NCBI RefSeq assembly: GCF_003859805.1
Contig: NZ_RQZG01000006.1
Span: 122,324 to 186,323 of the forward strand
Direction of reading: 5' to 3'
Length of the DNA stretch: 64,000 bases
Origin: Arachnia propionica
Lineage (GTDB): Bacteria; Actinomycetota; Actinomycetes; Propionibacteriales; Propionibacteriaceae
The notes below the pieces were generated by a model. It had not been told where the DNA came from and made no database searches. It saw only the letters and a program-made list of their open reading frames with translations. The position numbers were made by a program, and so were the translations under genes. Of the stretch, positions 33,514 through 41,521 are shown piece by piece; position 1 is the first letter of the stretch; each line of letters opens with the position of its first letter.

Positions 33514-34998
33514 TTGAGCGACCACCTCGTGACCACCCCAGATCCAGTCCAGGCAGTGGTGGTTCTCGCCGCAGGCGGGGGCACCCGGATGAAATCCAGA
33601 CGATCGAAGTTGCTCCACGAGGTGTGTGGGCGCTCCATGCTCAGCTACGCGGTCTCCGCAGCCGCGGCACTCAACCCGATCCACCTCGTCGTGGTCGTCG
33701 GACACCAGCGCATCCAGGTGGCGGAGCACCTCGAGTCCCTCAACGAGACCGTCACCACCGCCGTCCAGGATCAACAGCTCGGTACGGGACATGCCGTCGG
33801 TTGTGGTCTGGCCGGGCTTCCCGAGTTCGACGGCGAGGTGGTCGTCACCTACGGCGACGTGCCCCTGCTGACGGGTGAGACCCTGCAACGTCTCCTCCAC
33901 GCCCACCGCACCGAGGGCAACTCCGTCACGGTGCTGACCGCCGAGGTCGACGATCCCTCCGGATACGGCCGCATCATCCGGGTCGAGGGAAGGGTCGTCG
34001 GCATCGTCGAGGACCGTGACGCCGACGAGCGGCAACGCGCCATCCGTGAGATCAACTCGGGCATCTACGTCTTCGACGCCGCGACGCTGCGCACCGCTCT
34101 CGGTCAGCTCGGCACCGACAACGCCCAGGGGGAGCAGTACCTCACCGATGTCCTCCGCTTCGCCCACGACCAGGGGCGAGGGGTCGGGGCCATGGTCATC
34201 GACGACGTGTGGCAGACCGAGGGGGTCAACGACCGGGTCCAGCTGGCCCGCATGAACGAGGAGCTGAACCGTCGCATCGTCGAACGGTGGATGCGTGACG
34301 GCGTGACCGTCGTGGACCCCCGCACCACGTGGATCGACATCGACGTGGACCTGGCCCAGGACGTGACCCTGCTGCCCGGGACCATCCTCCAGGGCGCCAC
34401 CACCATCGGGGTCGGCGCCACGATCGGCCCGGACACCACGCTGGCCGACGTCGAGGTCGGCGTGGATGCCGAGGTGATCCGCAGCCACGCCTCGCTGTCC
34501 ATCATCGGCGACGGTGCCACCGTCGGGCCGTTCTCCTACCTGCGACCCGGCACCCAGCTCGCCGGCAACTCCAAGGTGGGTGCCTTCGTCGAGACGAAGA
34601 ACACCATCCTGGGAGAGGGATCGAAGGTGCCTCACCTGTCCTACGTGGGGGATGCCGTCATCGACGAGGGCAGCAACATCGGAGCCGGCACGATCTTCGC
34701 CAACTACGACGGGGTCAACAAGTCCACCACCCACATCGGCAAGGCCTCGTTCATCGGGTCCAACTCGGTGCTGGTGGCCCCCGTCGACATCGCCGACGGA
34801 TCCTTCGTCGCGGCCGGGTCCACCGTCACCGATGACGTGCCCGCCGGTGACCTGGCCGTGGCACGCGGTCGCCAGCACAACGTCGCGGGGTGGGTGGCGA
34901 AACGGCGGCCGGGTTCGAAGGCCGCCCGGGCGGCCGAGGAGAACGACGGCACCGTCCATCCGGCGGTCACCGAATCGCGCGCCAAGCAGAAGGGCTGA
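33514..34998 (+). CDS. glmU: Bifunctional N-acetylglucosamine-1-phosphate uridyltransferase / glucosamine-1-phosphate acetyltransferase
   Basis: 494 residues from TTG 33514, chosen for GGAGGAG seven bases upstream; the ORF continues through the tRNA with no other good start. N-terminal pyrophosphorylase: VVLAAGGGTRMKSRRSKLLH; later YGDVPLL, GEQYLTDV. C-terminal left-handed beta-helix with hexapeptides (VGPFSYLRPG, GAFVETKNT, NIGAGTIFANYDGVNKSTT). It makes UDP-GlcNAc for the cell wall and mycothiol. prs follows after nine bases. Confidence 0.93.
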   Translation: MSDHLVTTPDPVQAVVVLAAGGGTRMKSRRSKLLHEVCGRSMLSYAVSAAAALNPIHLVVVVGHQRIQVAEHLESLNETVTTAVQDQQLGTGHAVGCGLAGLPEFDGEVVVTYGDVPLLTGETLQRLLHAHRTEGNSVTVLTAEVDDPSGYGRIIRVEGRVVGIVEDRDADERQRAIREINSGIYVFDAATLRTALGQLGTDNAQGEQYLTDVLRFAHDQGRGVGAMVIDDVWQTEGVNDRVQLARMNEELNRRIVERWMRDGVTVVDPRTTWIDIDVDLAQDVTLLPGTILQGATTIGVGATIGPDTTLADVEVGVDAEVIRSHASLSIIGDGATVGPFSYLRPGTQLAGNSKVGAFVETKNTILGEGSKVPHLSYVGDAVIDEGSNIGAGTIFANYDGVNKSTTHIGKASFIGSNSVLVAPVDIADGSFVAAGSTVTDDVPAGDLAVARGRQHNVAGWVAKRRPGSKAARAAEENDGTVHPAVTESRAKQKG

Positions 34999-35007
34999 AC
35001 CACCGAG

Positions 35008-35982
35008 ATGACCAACCTCACGGCGAACAACAAGCACCTGATGCTGTTCAGCGGGCGCGCCTACCCGGAACTGGCCGAGGAGGTGGCGGAGACCCTCGGG
35101 GCCTCCCTGGTGCCCACCCGGGCCCTGGCCTACGCCAACTCCGAGATCTACGTCCGGTTCGAGGAGTCGGTGCGGGGCTGCGACGCCTTCGTGATCCAGA
35201 GCCACACCGCTCCGGTCAACGAGTGGATCATGGAGCAGCTCATCATGGTGGACGCGTTGAAGCGGGCCTCGGCCAAGCGCATCACCGTCGTCGCCCCGTT
35301 CTACCCGTACGCCCGGCAGGACAAGAAGCACCTCGGCCGGGAGCCCATCTCCGCCCGGCTGGTCGCGGACCTGTTCAAGGCGGCGGGGGCGGACCGGATC
35401 ATGAGCGTGGACCTCCACGCCTCCCAGATCCAGGGCTTCTTCGACGGCCCGGTGGACCACCTGTGGGGGCTGCCGGTGCTGGCCGACCACGTGAAGGCCA
35501 ACTACGACACCTCGGACATGACGGTGGTCTCCCCGGATGCCGGCCGGGTCCGGCTGGCCGACATGTGGACCGACAAGCTGGGCTGCCCGCTGGCCATCAT
35601 CCACAAGCGCCGGGACCACGAGAAGGCCAACACCGTCGCGGTGCACGAGGTGGTGGGGGAGGTCAAGGACAAGGTCTGCATCCTCGTCGACGACATGATC
35701 GACACGGCGGGGACCATCACGCAGGCCGCGCTGGCCCTCAAGGAACGTGGTGCCCGCCAGGTGATCTGCGCGGCCACCCACGCGGTGTTCTCGGGACCGG
35801 CCGCCGAGCGGCTGAACAGCTCGGGGATGTCCGAGATCATCGTCACCAACTCCCTTCCCATCCGCACGGCGGTGCCCGTGGCGAATCTCACGGTGCTGTC
35901 GATCGCCCCGCTGCTGGCGAAGGCCATCAACGCCGTGTTCATGGATGGTTCTGTGACGTCCCTGTTCGGCGGAAAGGCATGA
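35008..35982 (+). CDS. prs: Ribose-phosphate pyrophosphokinase
   Basis: 324 residues. Landmarks: RFEESVRGCDAFVIQSHT, VVAPFYPYARQDKK (ATP loop), MSVDLHASQIQGFFD, and the PRPP loop VDDMIDTAGTI. It makes PRPP from ribose-5-phosphate and ATP. glmU-prs are adjacent as usual; ldh starts two bases after the prs stop. Confidence 0.96.
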   Translation: MTNLTANNKHLMLFSGRAYPELAEEVAETLGASLVPTRALAYANSEIYVRFEESVRGCDAFVIQSHTAPVNEWIMEQLIMVDALKRASAKRITVVAPFYPYARQDKKHLGREPISARLVADLFKAAGADRIMSVDLHASQIQGFFDGPVDHLWGLPVLADHVKANYDTSDMTVVSPDAGRVRLADMWTDKLGCPLAIIHKRRDHEKANTVAVHEVVGEVKDKVCILVDDMIDTAGTITQAALALKERGARQVICAATHAVFSGPAAERLNSSGMSEIIVTNSLPIRTAVPVANLTVLSIAPLLAKAINAVFMDGSVTSLFGGKA

Positions 35983-35983
35983 G

Positions 35984-36934
35984 ATGACAGTTCGTGGGGT
36001 CAACAAGCTGTGTGTCGTGGGGGCCGGTGCGGTCGGCTCGTCGCTGGCCTATGCCAGCCTGATCAAGGGTGTCGCCCGTGAGGTGGTGCTCTACGACGTC
36101 AACGGCCCGAAGGTTCGGGCCGAGGCCCTGGACATGGCGCACGGCAGCCAGTTCATGCCCCAGGTGCGGATCACCGGTGCCGACGACCCGGAGATCACGC
36201 GTGGCTCGGACGTCGTGGTCATCACGGCCGGTGCGAAGCAGCGGCCGGGGGAGACCCGGATGGATCTGGCGGCCTCGACGGTGGGGCTGATGAAGAAGGT
36301 GGTGCCACCACTGGTGGAGCGCTCCCCGGAGGCGATCTTCCTCATGGTGACCAACCCCGTCGACGTCACCACCTATGCGGCGTTGAAGATCAGTGGGCTG
36401 CCGCGCAACCAGCTGTTCGGGTCGGGGACGGTGCTCGACTCCTCCCGGCTGCGCTACCTCGTCGCGGAGGCCTGTCAGGTGGCGGTGGGCAATGTGCACG
36501 CCTACATCGCGGGTGAGCACGGGGACTCTGAGATCCCGTTGTGGAGTTCCGCGACGATCGGTGGGGTGCCGTTGCTGGACTGGGCGCGTCAGTACGGGGT
36601 GCTCGATGAGGAGATGCGTGACACGATCGCCGATCAGGTGGTCAATGCCGCCTACGAGGTGATCGCGGGCAAGGGGGCGACGAACTACGCCATCGGCCTG
36701 GCCGGCACCCGGATCATCGAGTCGGTGCTGCGCAACGAGCACCGGGTGCTGCCGGTGTCCAGCCTCGTCGACGACTGGTACGGCATCAAGGACGTCTGCC
36801 TGTCGGTGCCGACACTGGTGGACCGCTCCGGTGCCGGGAGACAGCTGCGTCTCCCGCTGACCGACGGGGAGCTGGGCTGCATGCACGAGTCCGCCCAGGC
36901 CATCCGGTACACCCTGTCCACGCTCGGGTTCTGA
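35984..36934 (+). CDS. ldh: L-lactate dehydrogenase
   Basis: 316 residues. NAD motif VVGAGAVGSSLAY, then DVNGPKVRAEALDMAHG; catalytic His in IAGEHGDSEIPLWSS (about residue 178), substrate Arg in TNPVDV and SSRLRYLVAEACQV. The Q/R pair is lactate- rather than malate-type (AGAKQRPGETR). It has no upstream promoter of its own beyond prs, suggesting read-through from prs, which is an uncommon linkage. Confidence 0.93.
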   Translation: MTVRGVNKLCVVGAGAVGSSLAYASLIKGVAREVVLYDVNGPKVRAEALDMAHGSQFMPQVRITGADDPEITRGSDVVVITAGAKQRPGETRMDLAASTVGLMKKVVPPLVERSPEAIFLMVTNPVDVTTYAALKISGLPRNQLFGSGTVLDSSRLRYLVAEACQVAVGNVHAYIAGEHGDSEIPLWSSATIGGVPLLDWARQYGVLDEEMRDTIADQVVNAAYEVIAGKGATNYAIGLAGTRIIESVLRNEHRVLPVSSLVDDWYGIKDVCLSVPTLVDRSGAGRQLRLPLTDGELGCMHESAQAIRYTLSTLGF

Positions 36935-36968
36935 TGCCGTCCCGACGGCGATGTGAGCAGTCGACCTG

Positions 36969-37114
36969 ATCGAAAGTTAAACAACTTTTCGTGGTTCGCG
37001 ATGCTGTCCTGACAGGGCTGCGTCGCGTGACTGCGCGGTTTCAAGCACCCTGTCAGCCGAAAGGCCAGAAGTGATGACATGCTGTCCGCCTTTCGGTTCA
37101 CCTTAACTTTCGAT
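36969..37114 (+). promoter_or_regulatory. Repeated regulatory elements upstream of the adhesin gene
   Basis: ATCGAAAGTTAA (36969-36980) is the exact reverse complement of TTAACTTTCGAT (37103-37114). Between them lie AGCCGAAAGGCC (37055-37066) and GCCTTTCGG (37088-37096), whose cores also form an inverted pair. The last copy stands 74 bases before the start codon and directly precedes a TACTCT box. The same words occur before the gene at 60696. The remaining sequence of the 253-bp gap shows nothing else. Confidence 0.5.
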
Positions 37115-37187
37115 ACTCTCCTTCCGTTGTGCAGGGAGGGCTCCTGAGGCCACCCTGACCGTTCCAGGTGAAGCTGAAGGAGTGAAG

Positions 37188-39869
37188 ATGCAGCCGTCAC
37201 TGCAGGCCAACGCGTGTCAACGCGTGGTGGCCGTGGTCACGGGACTTCTGACGGTTCTGGCGATGTTCCTCATCGCCGGACCCGCGCAGGAGGCCCGGGC
37301 CGATGACAACAAGGGAATCACCTTCTCGGAGCTGACGCTCCACGAGACCAACACCGATGGGGCCGTCATCAATGACGGCACGCTCAGCGTCGGGAGCCGC
37401 GTCAAGTTCTCACTGAGCTACGACGCCTCCCAGGCCTCGGTCAAACCGGGTGACTCGTTCACCGTCACGCCCCCGGCCTACATGCAGATCCGTGAGACGG
37501 GAACCTTCCCGATGAAGGCGGCCGACGGTTCCGAGGCCGGCTCCTGCGTGCTACGGAACATCCCCGCGCCGTCCGGGCAGCCCTGGTACAAGAACGTCCC
37601 CGAGGTCACCTGCACCTTCGGTGAGGCGATCCGTGGCATGCACGACGTGGCGGGCACCGTCGACATCGGGATGAGCATCGACGACGTCAGCGACTCCGCC
37701 ACCGCCGAGATCACCATCAACGGCAGGATCGAGACCGTCCCCCTGCCCTACGGCAAACCGATCGGTCCCTCCCCCTTCACCTCCAGCAACTGGGCCGGGA
37801 AGTGGGCCTCCTCCCCCTACCGCGAGTCGACCGCCATCCAGTGGACGATCTACGCCGGTGGACCCTGGCTCGCGAAGCACTACAAGCCGGGTGAGACCGT
37901 CGTCATCACCGACCGGCTGGGTTCCGGTCACCTGCTCGCGACGAACGCCGGTGACCAGCGCGTCGGCACCCTGAGCGAGATCTGTCCCGACCCGAGTGTT
38001 CCTCACGGCTACGGTTCCAAGGAGGTCGCCCGGGTGGGCAAGGACCTGGGCAAGGGATTCACCCTGAGCATGGTCGAGAACGACGCCAGGACCGAGATGC
38101 AGGTCGAGTACTCCGGCCCCTTCAAGCAGGAGTGCAACTACAACCTGACCTACCACACCGCCTTCCCCGAGGGGGCGAAGATCACCCGTGGTCAGCGCTA
38201 CGAGAACAGCGGTGAGTTCGTCGGCAGGAACCACACCGTCACCGCCGCCACCCACTACGTCCAGACCTTCGACGCCACCATCCGCTACCGCAAGGGCTTC
38301 GGCTCCTTCAAGGTGGTCAAGCTGGTCGACGGCGCCGGCTTCCCGGCGGATCAGAAGTTCGACGTGACCATCAACTACGAGCTGCCCCAGGGCAGGACCG
38401 CCGCGGACTACCCCGACTGGAAGGCACCGTCGAACCCGACGAAGTACACCGTCGCCGTCGGCATCGGGACCACCTACGAGGAGACCTTCCCCGAGGGCAC
38501 GAAGGTCACCGTCACGGAGGAGGTCATCTCCGCGAACCCGGCCCCCGAGACCGGCCTGTGGGGTGACTTCCGCTTCTCCTCCTCGGAGCAGGGCGTGACC
38601 ATCGCCCCGGACGGCCGTTCCGCCACCTTCGCCGTCGTCGACCAGAAGGCACTGGCCCTGGAGCTGACCAACACCTGGCTGCCGAAGGAGTTCGCCCCCT
38701 TCAAGGTCACCAAGAACGTCGTCCCGGCGGGTCTGGGGGCCGACCAGGAGTTCCCCGTCGCCTACGAGTGTGACTCGATGGGCAACCGCAACACCCCGGC
38801 CACCGGCAAGCTGACCATTCGTCCCGGCAAGGAGAGCACCGTCGGTGAGTTCCCCGTCGGCACCAGCTGCCGCATCACGAGCGAGGACGACGTGCTGATC
38901 GCCGAGCACAGCATCGTCTCGAAGGACCTGGGCGAGACCGTCACCATCGCCAAGGGTGGGGCCAACACCGTGACCGTCACCAACACCTACCGCGCCAACG
39001 AGATCCCCGTGTCCATCGGTGACCACGTGTGGCACGACGTCAACCGCGACGGCCTGCAGTCCGAGGGCGAGGCCCCGATCGCCGATGTCAAGGTGACCCT
39101 CAAGGACGCCGACGGCAAGGAGCTGCGCAGCACCACCACCAACGCCGAGGGCTACTACTACTTCGTCGACCTGGTGGCGGGGCAGAAGTACGGGCTCACC
39201 TTCACCGCACCGGAGAACGGTGTCTTCACCACCCAGGACGTGACCGGTGGGGATGACGCGAAGGACTCCGATGTCGACGCCGAGGGCAACCTCGCCTTCA
39301 CCGCCCCCGCGAAGGGACGCAACGAGGCCGGGCCCGGCAAGGCGGACGACCCCACGCTGGATGCCGGGATCGTGTGGCCGAAGGTCTCCGTCGGGGATCG
39401 CGTGTGGTGGGACGACGACCGCGACGGCCAGCAGGATGAGGGCGAGAAGCCCGCTGCCGGGGTGAGCGTGGTCCTCAAGGACGGGCAGGGCGGTACCGTT
39501 GCCGAGACCACCACCGATGACAACGGCTGGTACGCCTTCCGGGACCTGCAGCCCAGCACGGAGTACCAGATGCTGTTCACCCTGCCGACCGGGGCCGCTT
39601 GGACCACGGCGAACCAGGGTGATGACGCCACCGACTCGGATGTCGATCCGAACGGGACGGTGCGGTTCACCAGCCCGGCCAGTGGCATGAACGAGGTCGC
39701 GCCCGGCAGGGCCGACGATCCGACGATCGATGCCGGCCTGGTCAGGCCGGAGCCGACCAAGGAGGTTCCGCCCACGCCGCAGCCGTCAACGCCGCAGCCG
39801 CCCAGGGAGACCCCGAACAAGCCGCAGCCCCCTGCCACCCGGCCGGGACTGCCCAAGACCGGGCACTGA
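37188..39869 (+). CDS. Large surface adhesin-like protein with SdrD_B domains, C-terminal LPKTGH
   Basis: 893 residues from ATG 37188 (GAAGGAG five bases before it). Signal peptide with cleavage at ARA about residue 38. Then two Ig-like adhesin domains of the Sdr/ClfA type (about 40-355), two DUF5979-type repeats (about 360-480 and 505-610; each ends in TNTW or TNTY), and two SdrD_B domains with calcium-type loops DVNRDGLQSEGE and DDDRDGQQDEGE. A Pro-rich wall-spanning tail (PTPQPSTPQPP) follows. The final residues are LPKTGH and stop: the sortase motif is present but the membrane helix and charged tail required for sorting are missing. Confidence 0.85.
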   Translation: MQPSLQANACQRVVAVVTGLLTVLAMFLIAGPAQEARADDNKGITFSELTLHETNTDGAVINDGTLSVGSRVKFSLSYDASQASVKPGDSFTVTPPAYMQIRETGTFPMKAADGSEAGSCVLRNIPAPSGQPWYKNVPEVTCTFGEAIRGMHDVAGTVDIGMSIDDVSDSATAEITINGRIETVPLPYGKPIGPSPFTSSNWAGKWASSPYRESTAIQWTIYAGGPWLAKHYKPGETVVITDRLGSGHLLATNAGDQRVGTLSEICPDPSVPHGYGSKEVARVGKDLGKGFTLSMVENDARTEMQVEYSGPFKQECNYNLTYHTAFPEGAKITRGQRYENSGEFVGRNHTVTAATHYVQTFDATIRYRKGFGSFKVVKLVDGAGFPADQKFDVTINYELPQGRTAADYPDWKAPSNPTKYTVAVGIGTTYEETFPEGTKVTVTEEVISANPAPETGLWGDFRFSSSEQGVTIAPDGRSATFAVVDQKALALELTNTWLPKEFAPFKVTKNVVPAGLGADQEFPVAYECDSMGNRNTPATGKLTIRPGKESTVGEFPVGTSCRITSEDDVLIAEHSIVSKDLGETVTIAKGGANTVTVTNTYRANEIPVSIGDHVWHDVNRDGLQSEGEAPIADVKVTLKDADGKELRSTTTNAEGYYYFVDLVAGQKYGLTFTAPENGVFTTQDVTGGDDAKDSDVDAEGNLAFTAPAKGRNEAGPGKADDPTLDAGIVWPKVSVGDRVWWDDDRDGQQDEGEKPAAGVSVVLKDGQGGTVAETTTDDNGWYAFRDLQPSTEYQMLFTLPTGAAWTTANQGDDATDSDVDPNGTVRFTSPASGMNEVAPGRADDPTIDAGLVRPEPTKEVPPTPQPSTPQPPRETPNKPQPPATRPGLPKTGH

Positions 39870-39873
39870 GCGC

Positions 39874-39909
39874 CAGGACCCCCGTCGACACCGGTCGACG
39901 GGGGTCCTG
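39874..39909. terminator. Bidirectional terminator hairpin
   Basis: 16-bp perfect arms 39874-39889 and 39894-39909 around ACCG, between the convergent adhesin and Crp-family genes. No strong T-run. Confidence 0.75.
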
Positions 39910-39917
39910 CCCGCTGC

Positions 39918-40580
39918 TCAGGGGTGACGGCCCTCGCGTCGGAGTCGGGAGACCACCCGGTTGAGTCCGACCGCGGTCAGACCCAGGTAGTTGGCCGCCT
40001 GCCGTTGGGAGACGAGGGAGGCGGCCCGTGGGAACTCCTCCAGGAAGGCCAGGTAGCGCTGCTCGGCGTTCATGGTCAGGAACTGGTACTCGCGGTTCAT
40101 GTGGAAGGTCATCAGACGCAGCACGCTGATGTTGAGCAGGGCCTGCCAGTTGGCGTGTCTGCGGGCGAAGTCGGTGATGAGTCCGAGCCCGACGCCGACC
40201 AGTCTGGCCCGCTCCAGAGCCACCCCTCGCTTCCTGGCCTGGACCAGTGGGGAGTCGTAGACCGGATGGGCCGTCGACAGTCCCAACAGTTCCCCCAGTT
40301 CCCGGGGGAAGGTGCTGATGAAGATGTCACCGGTCTCCAGGAAACCGGCGATGTGGGTGCGCTCCGCCAGGTCGAACTGTGAGCTGAGGGTGCCCTCCCA
40401 CACCCACCACATCATCGGTTGGTTGCCGCCGGGCAGGGGATCCCCCCGATTCAGCGTCGCGACGACCGCCATGGCGGTGATGGCGGGAAGGTTGGGGAGC
40501 GCTCCGCCCACCGTGGTCTCCAACTGTTTGACCACCTTGTGCTCCAGTTGGCTTCCGACGAGGGGTTTCACGGCACGCAT
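39918..40580 (-). CDS. Crp/Fnr-family transcriptional regulator
   Basis: 220 residues from ATG 40580 (TACACT six bases upstream). The N-terminal 120 residues can be read as a divergent cyclic-nucleotide-binding barrel (WVWEGTLSSQF, FLETGDIFIS), then a long helix. The C-terminal HTH is SQRQAANYLGLTAVGLNRVVSRLRREG, a good Crp-type helix-turn-helix. The phosphate-cassette arginine/serine of cAMP binders is not obvious, so the ligand may differ. It lies between the adhesin and a divergent ABC-FtsX operon, which are candidate targets. Confidence 0.8.
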   Translation of the reverse strand: MRAVKPLVGSQLEHKVVKQLETTVGGALPNLPAITAMAVVATLNRGDPLPGGNQPMMWWVWEGTLSSQFDLAERTHIAGFLETGDIFISTFPRELGELLGLSTAHPVYDSPLVQARKRGVALERARLVGVGLGLITDFARRHANWQALLNISVLRLMTFHMNREYQFLTMNAEQRYLAFLEEFPRAASLVSQRQAANYLGLTAVGLNRVVSRLRREGRHP

Positions 40581-40586
40581 GGCCGT

Positions 40587-40592
40587 AGTGTA
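40587..40592 (-). promoter_or_regulatory. Leaderless -10 box, Crp-family gene
   Basis: TACACT (minus strand) six bases before the ATG at 40580. Confidence 0.5.
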
Positions 40593-40768
40593 GGCCGATG
40601 GGCCGAGGCTTCGTCCCGAGATCGAACCAGAGGCCCATCGAGGTCGCACGGAAGTCGTGCCCCGGTCCATGTCGGCGGACGACTTTTCAGGCCCTGGGGG
40701 CGATGGTTTCCGGGCGCGTTGTCAATAGCGTGGTGGGTGCAGGAACACTCCGTGTTGAAAGGCGAACC

Positions 40769-41521
40769 ATGACTTCCCAGCCAACGACCACCGTGGCCCC
40801 CGCCTGTGGGGCCCAGCACCTCACGAAGACCTTCGGTGCGGATGGTCCCCGCCCCGTCATCGCCGTCAACGACGTCTCGTTGACCATCGCCCAGGGGTCG
40901 TTCACCGCGATCATGGGACCATCCGGATCGGGAAAATCGACGCTCATGCACTGCATGGCGGGCCTGGACCGTGCCACCAGTGGGGGCGCCTTCATCGGTG
41001 AGTCCAATCTCACCGTGCTGCCGGAGAAGGAGGTGACGAGGATTCGTCGGGACCGGATCGGCTTCGTCTTCCAGGCCTTCAACCTGCTGCCCACCCTGAC
41101 CGCGGAGCAGAACATCCTGCTGCCGTTGGAGCTGGCGGGGACCAGGCCGGACCGGGCCCTGTTCGACGAGATCGTCTCCTCCCTGGGGATCGCGGATCGG
41201 CTCACGCATCGTCCGAGTCAGCTCTCGGGAGGTCAGCAGCAACGCGTCGCGATCGCCCGTGCCATGGTCACCAAACCCGACGTGATCTTCGCCGATGAGC
41301 CGACCGGTGCTCTGGACTCCCGTGCCGGGACCGCCCTGCTGGCCTACCTGCAGAGCTGCTCCCGGGACCGGGGACAGACCATCATCATGGTCACCCACGA
41401 CCCGAAGGCGGCGGCCTATGCGGACCGCGCCCTGGTGCTCTCCGACGGTCGCATCGTCGACGACGTGGAGCACCCGACCGCTGACCTGATGCTGTCCAGC
41501 CTCGGCCGTCTGGGGGCATGA
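40769..41521 (+). CDS. ABC transporter ATP-binding protein (MacB/LolD type)
   Basis: 250 residues from ATG 40769 (GAAAGGCG upstream). Walker A GPSGSGKST near residue 50, Q-loop VFQAFNLLP, signature LSGGQQQR, Walker B VIFADEPTGALD, H-loop VTHDP. It pairs with the large FtsX-like permease; the stop overlaps that gene's ATG by three to four bases. It faces away from the Crp-family regulator gene. Confidence 0.92.
   Translation: MTSQPTTTVAPACGAQHLTKTFGADGPRPVIAVNDVSLTIAQGSFTAIMGPSGSGKSTLMHCMAGLDRATSGGAFIGESNLTVLPEKEVTRIRRDRIGFVFQAFNLLPTLTAEQNILLPLELAGTRPDRALFDEIVSSLGIADRLTHRPSQLSGGQQQRVAIARAMVTKPDVIFADEPTGALDSRAGTALLAYLQSCSRDRGQTIIMVTHDPKAAAYADRALVLSDGRIVDDVEHPTADLMLSSLGRLGA

Noticed and set aside
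33280..36006. Open frame of over 900 codons on the minus strand
   Set aside because: It lies antisense to glmU and prs, whose products are certain; long antisense frames are expected at this GC content.
36935..36952. Terminator hairpin after ldh
   Set aside because: Only a five-base GCCGT/ACGGC stem with no T-run, too weak to annotate.
39866..39873. Frameshift hiding a sorting tail after LPKTG
   Set aside because: A strong terminator begins five bases after the stop and no hydrophobic stretch is found in any frame before it.
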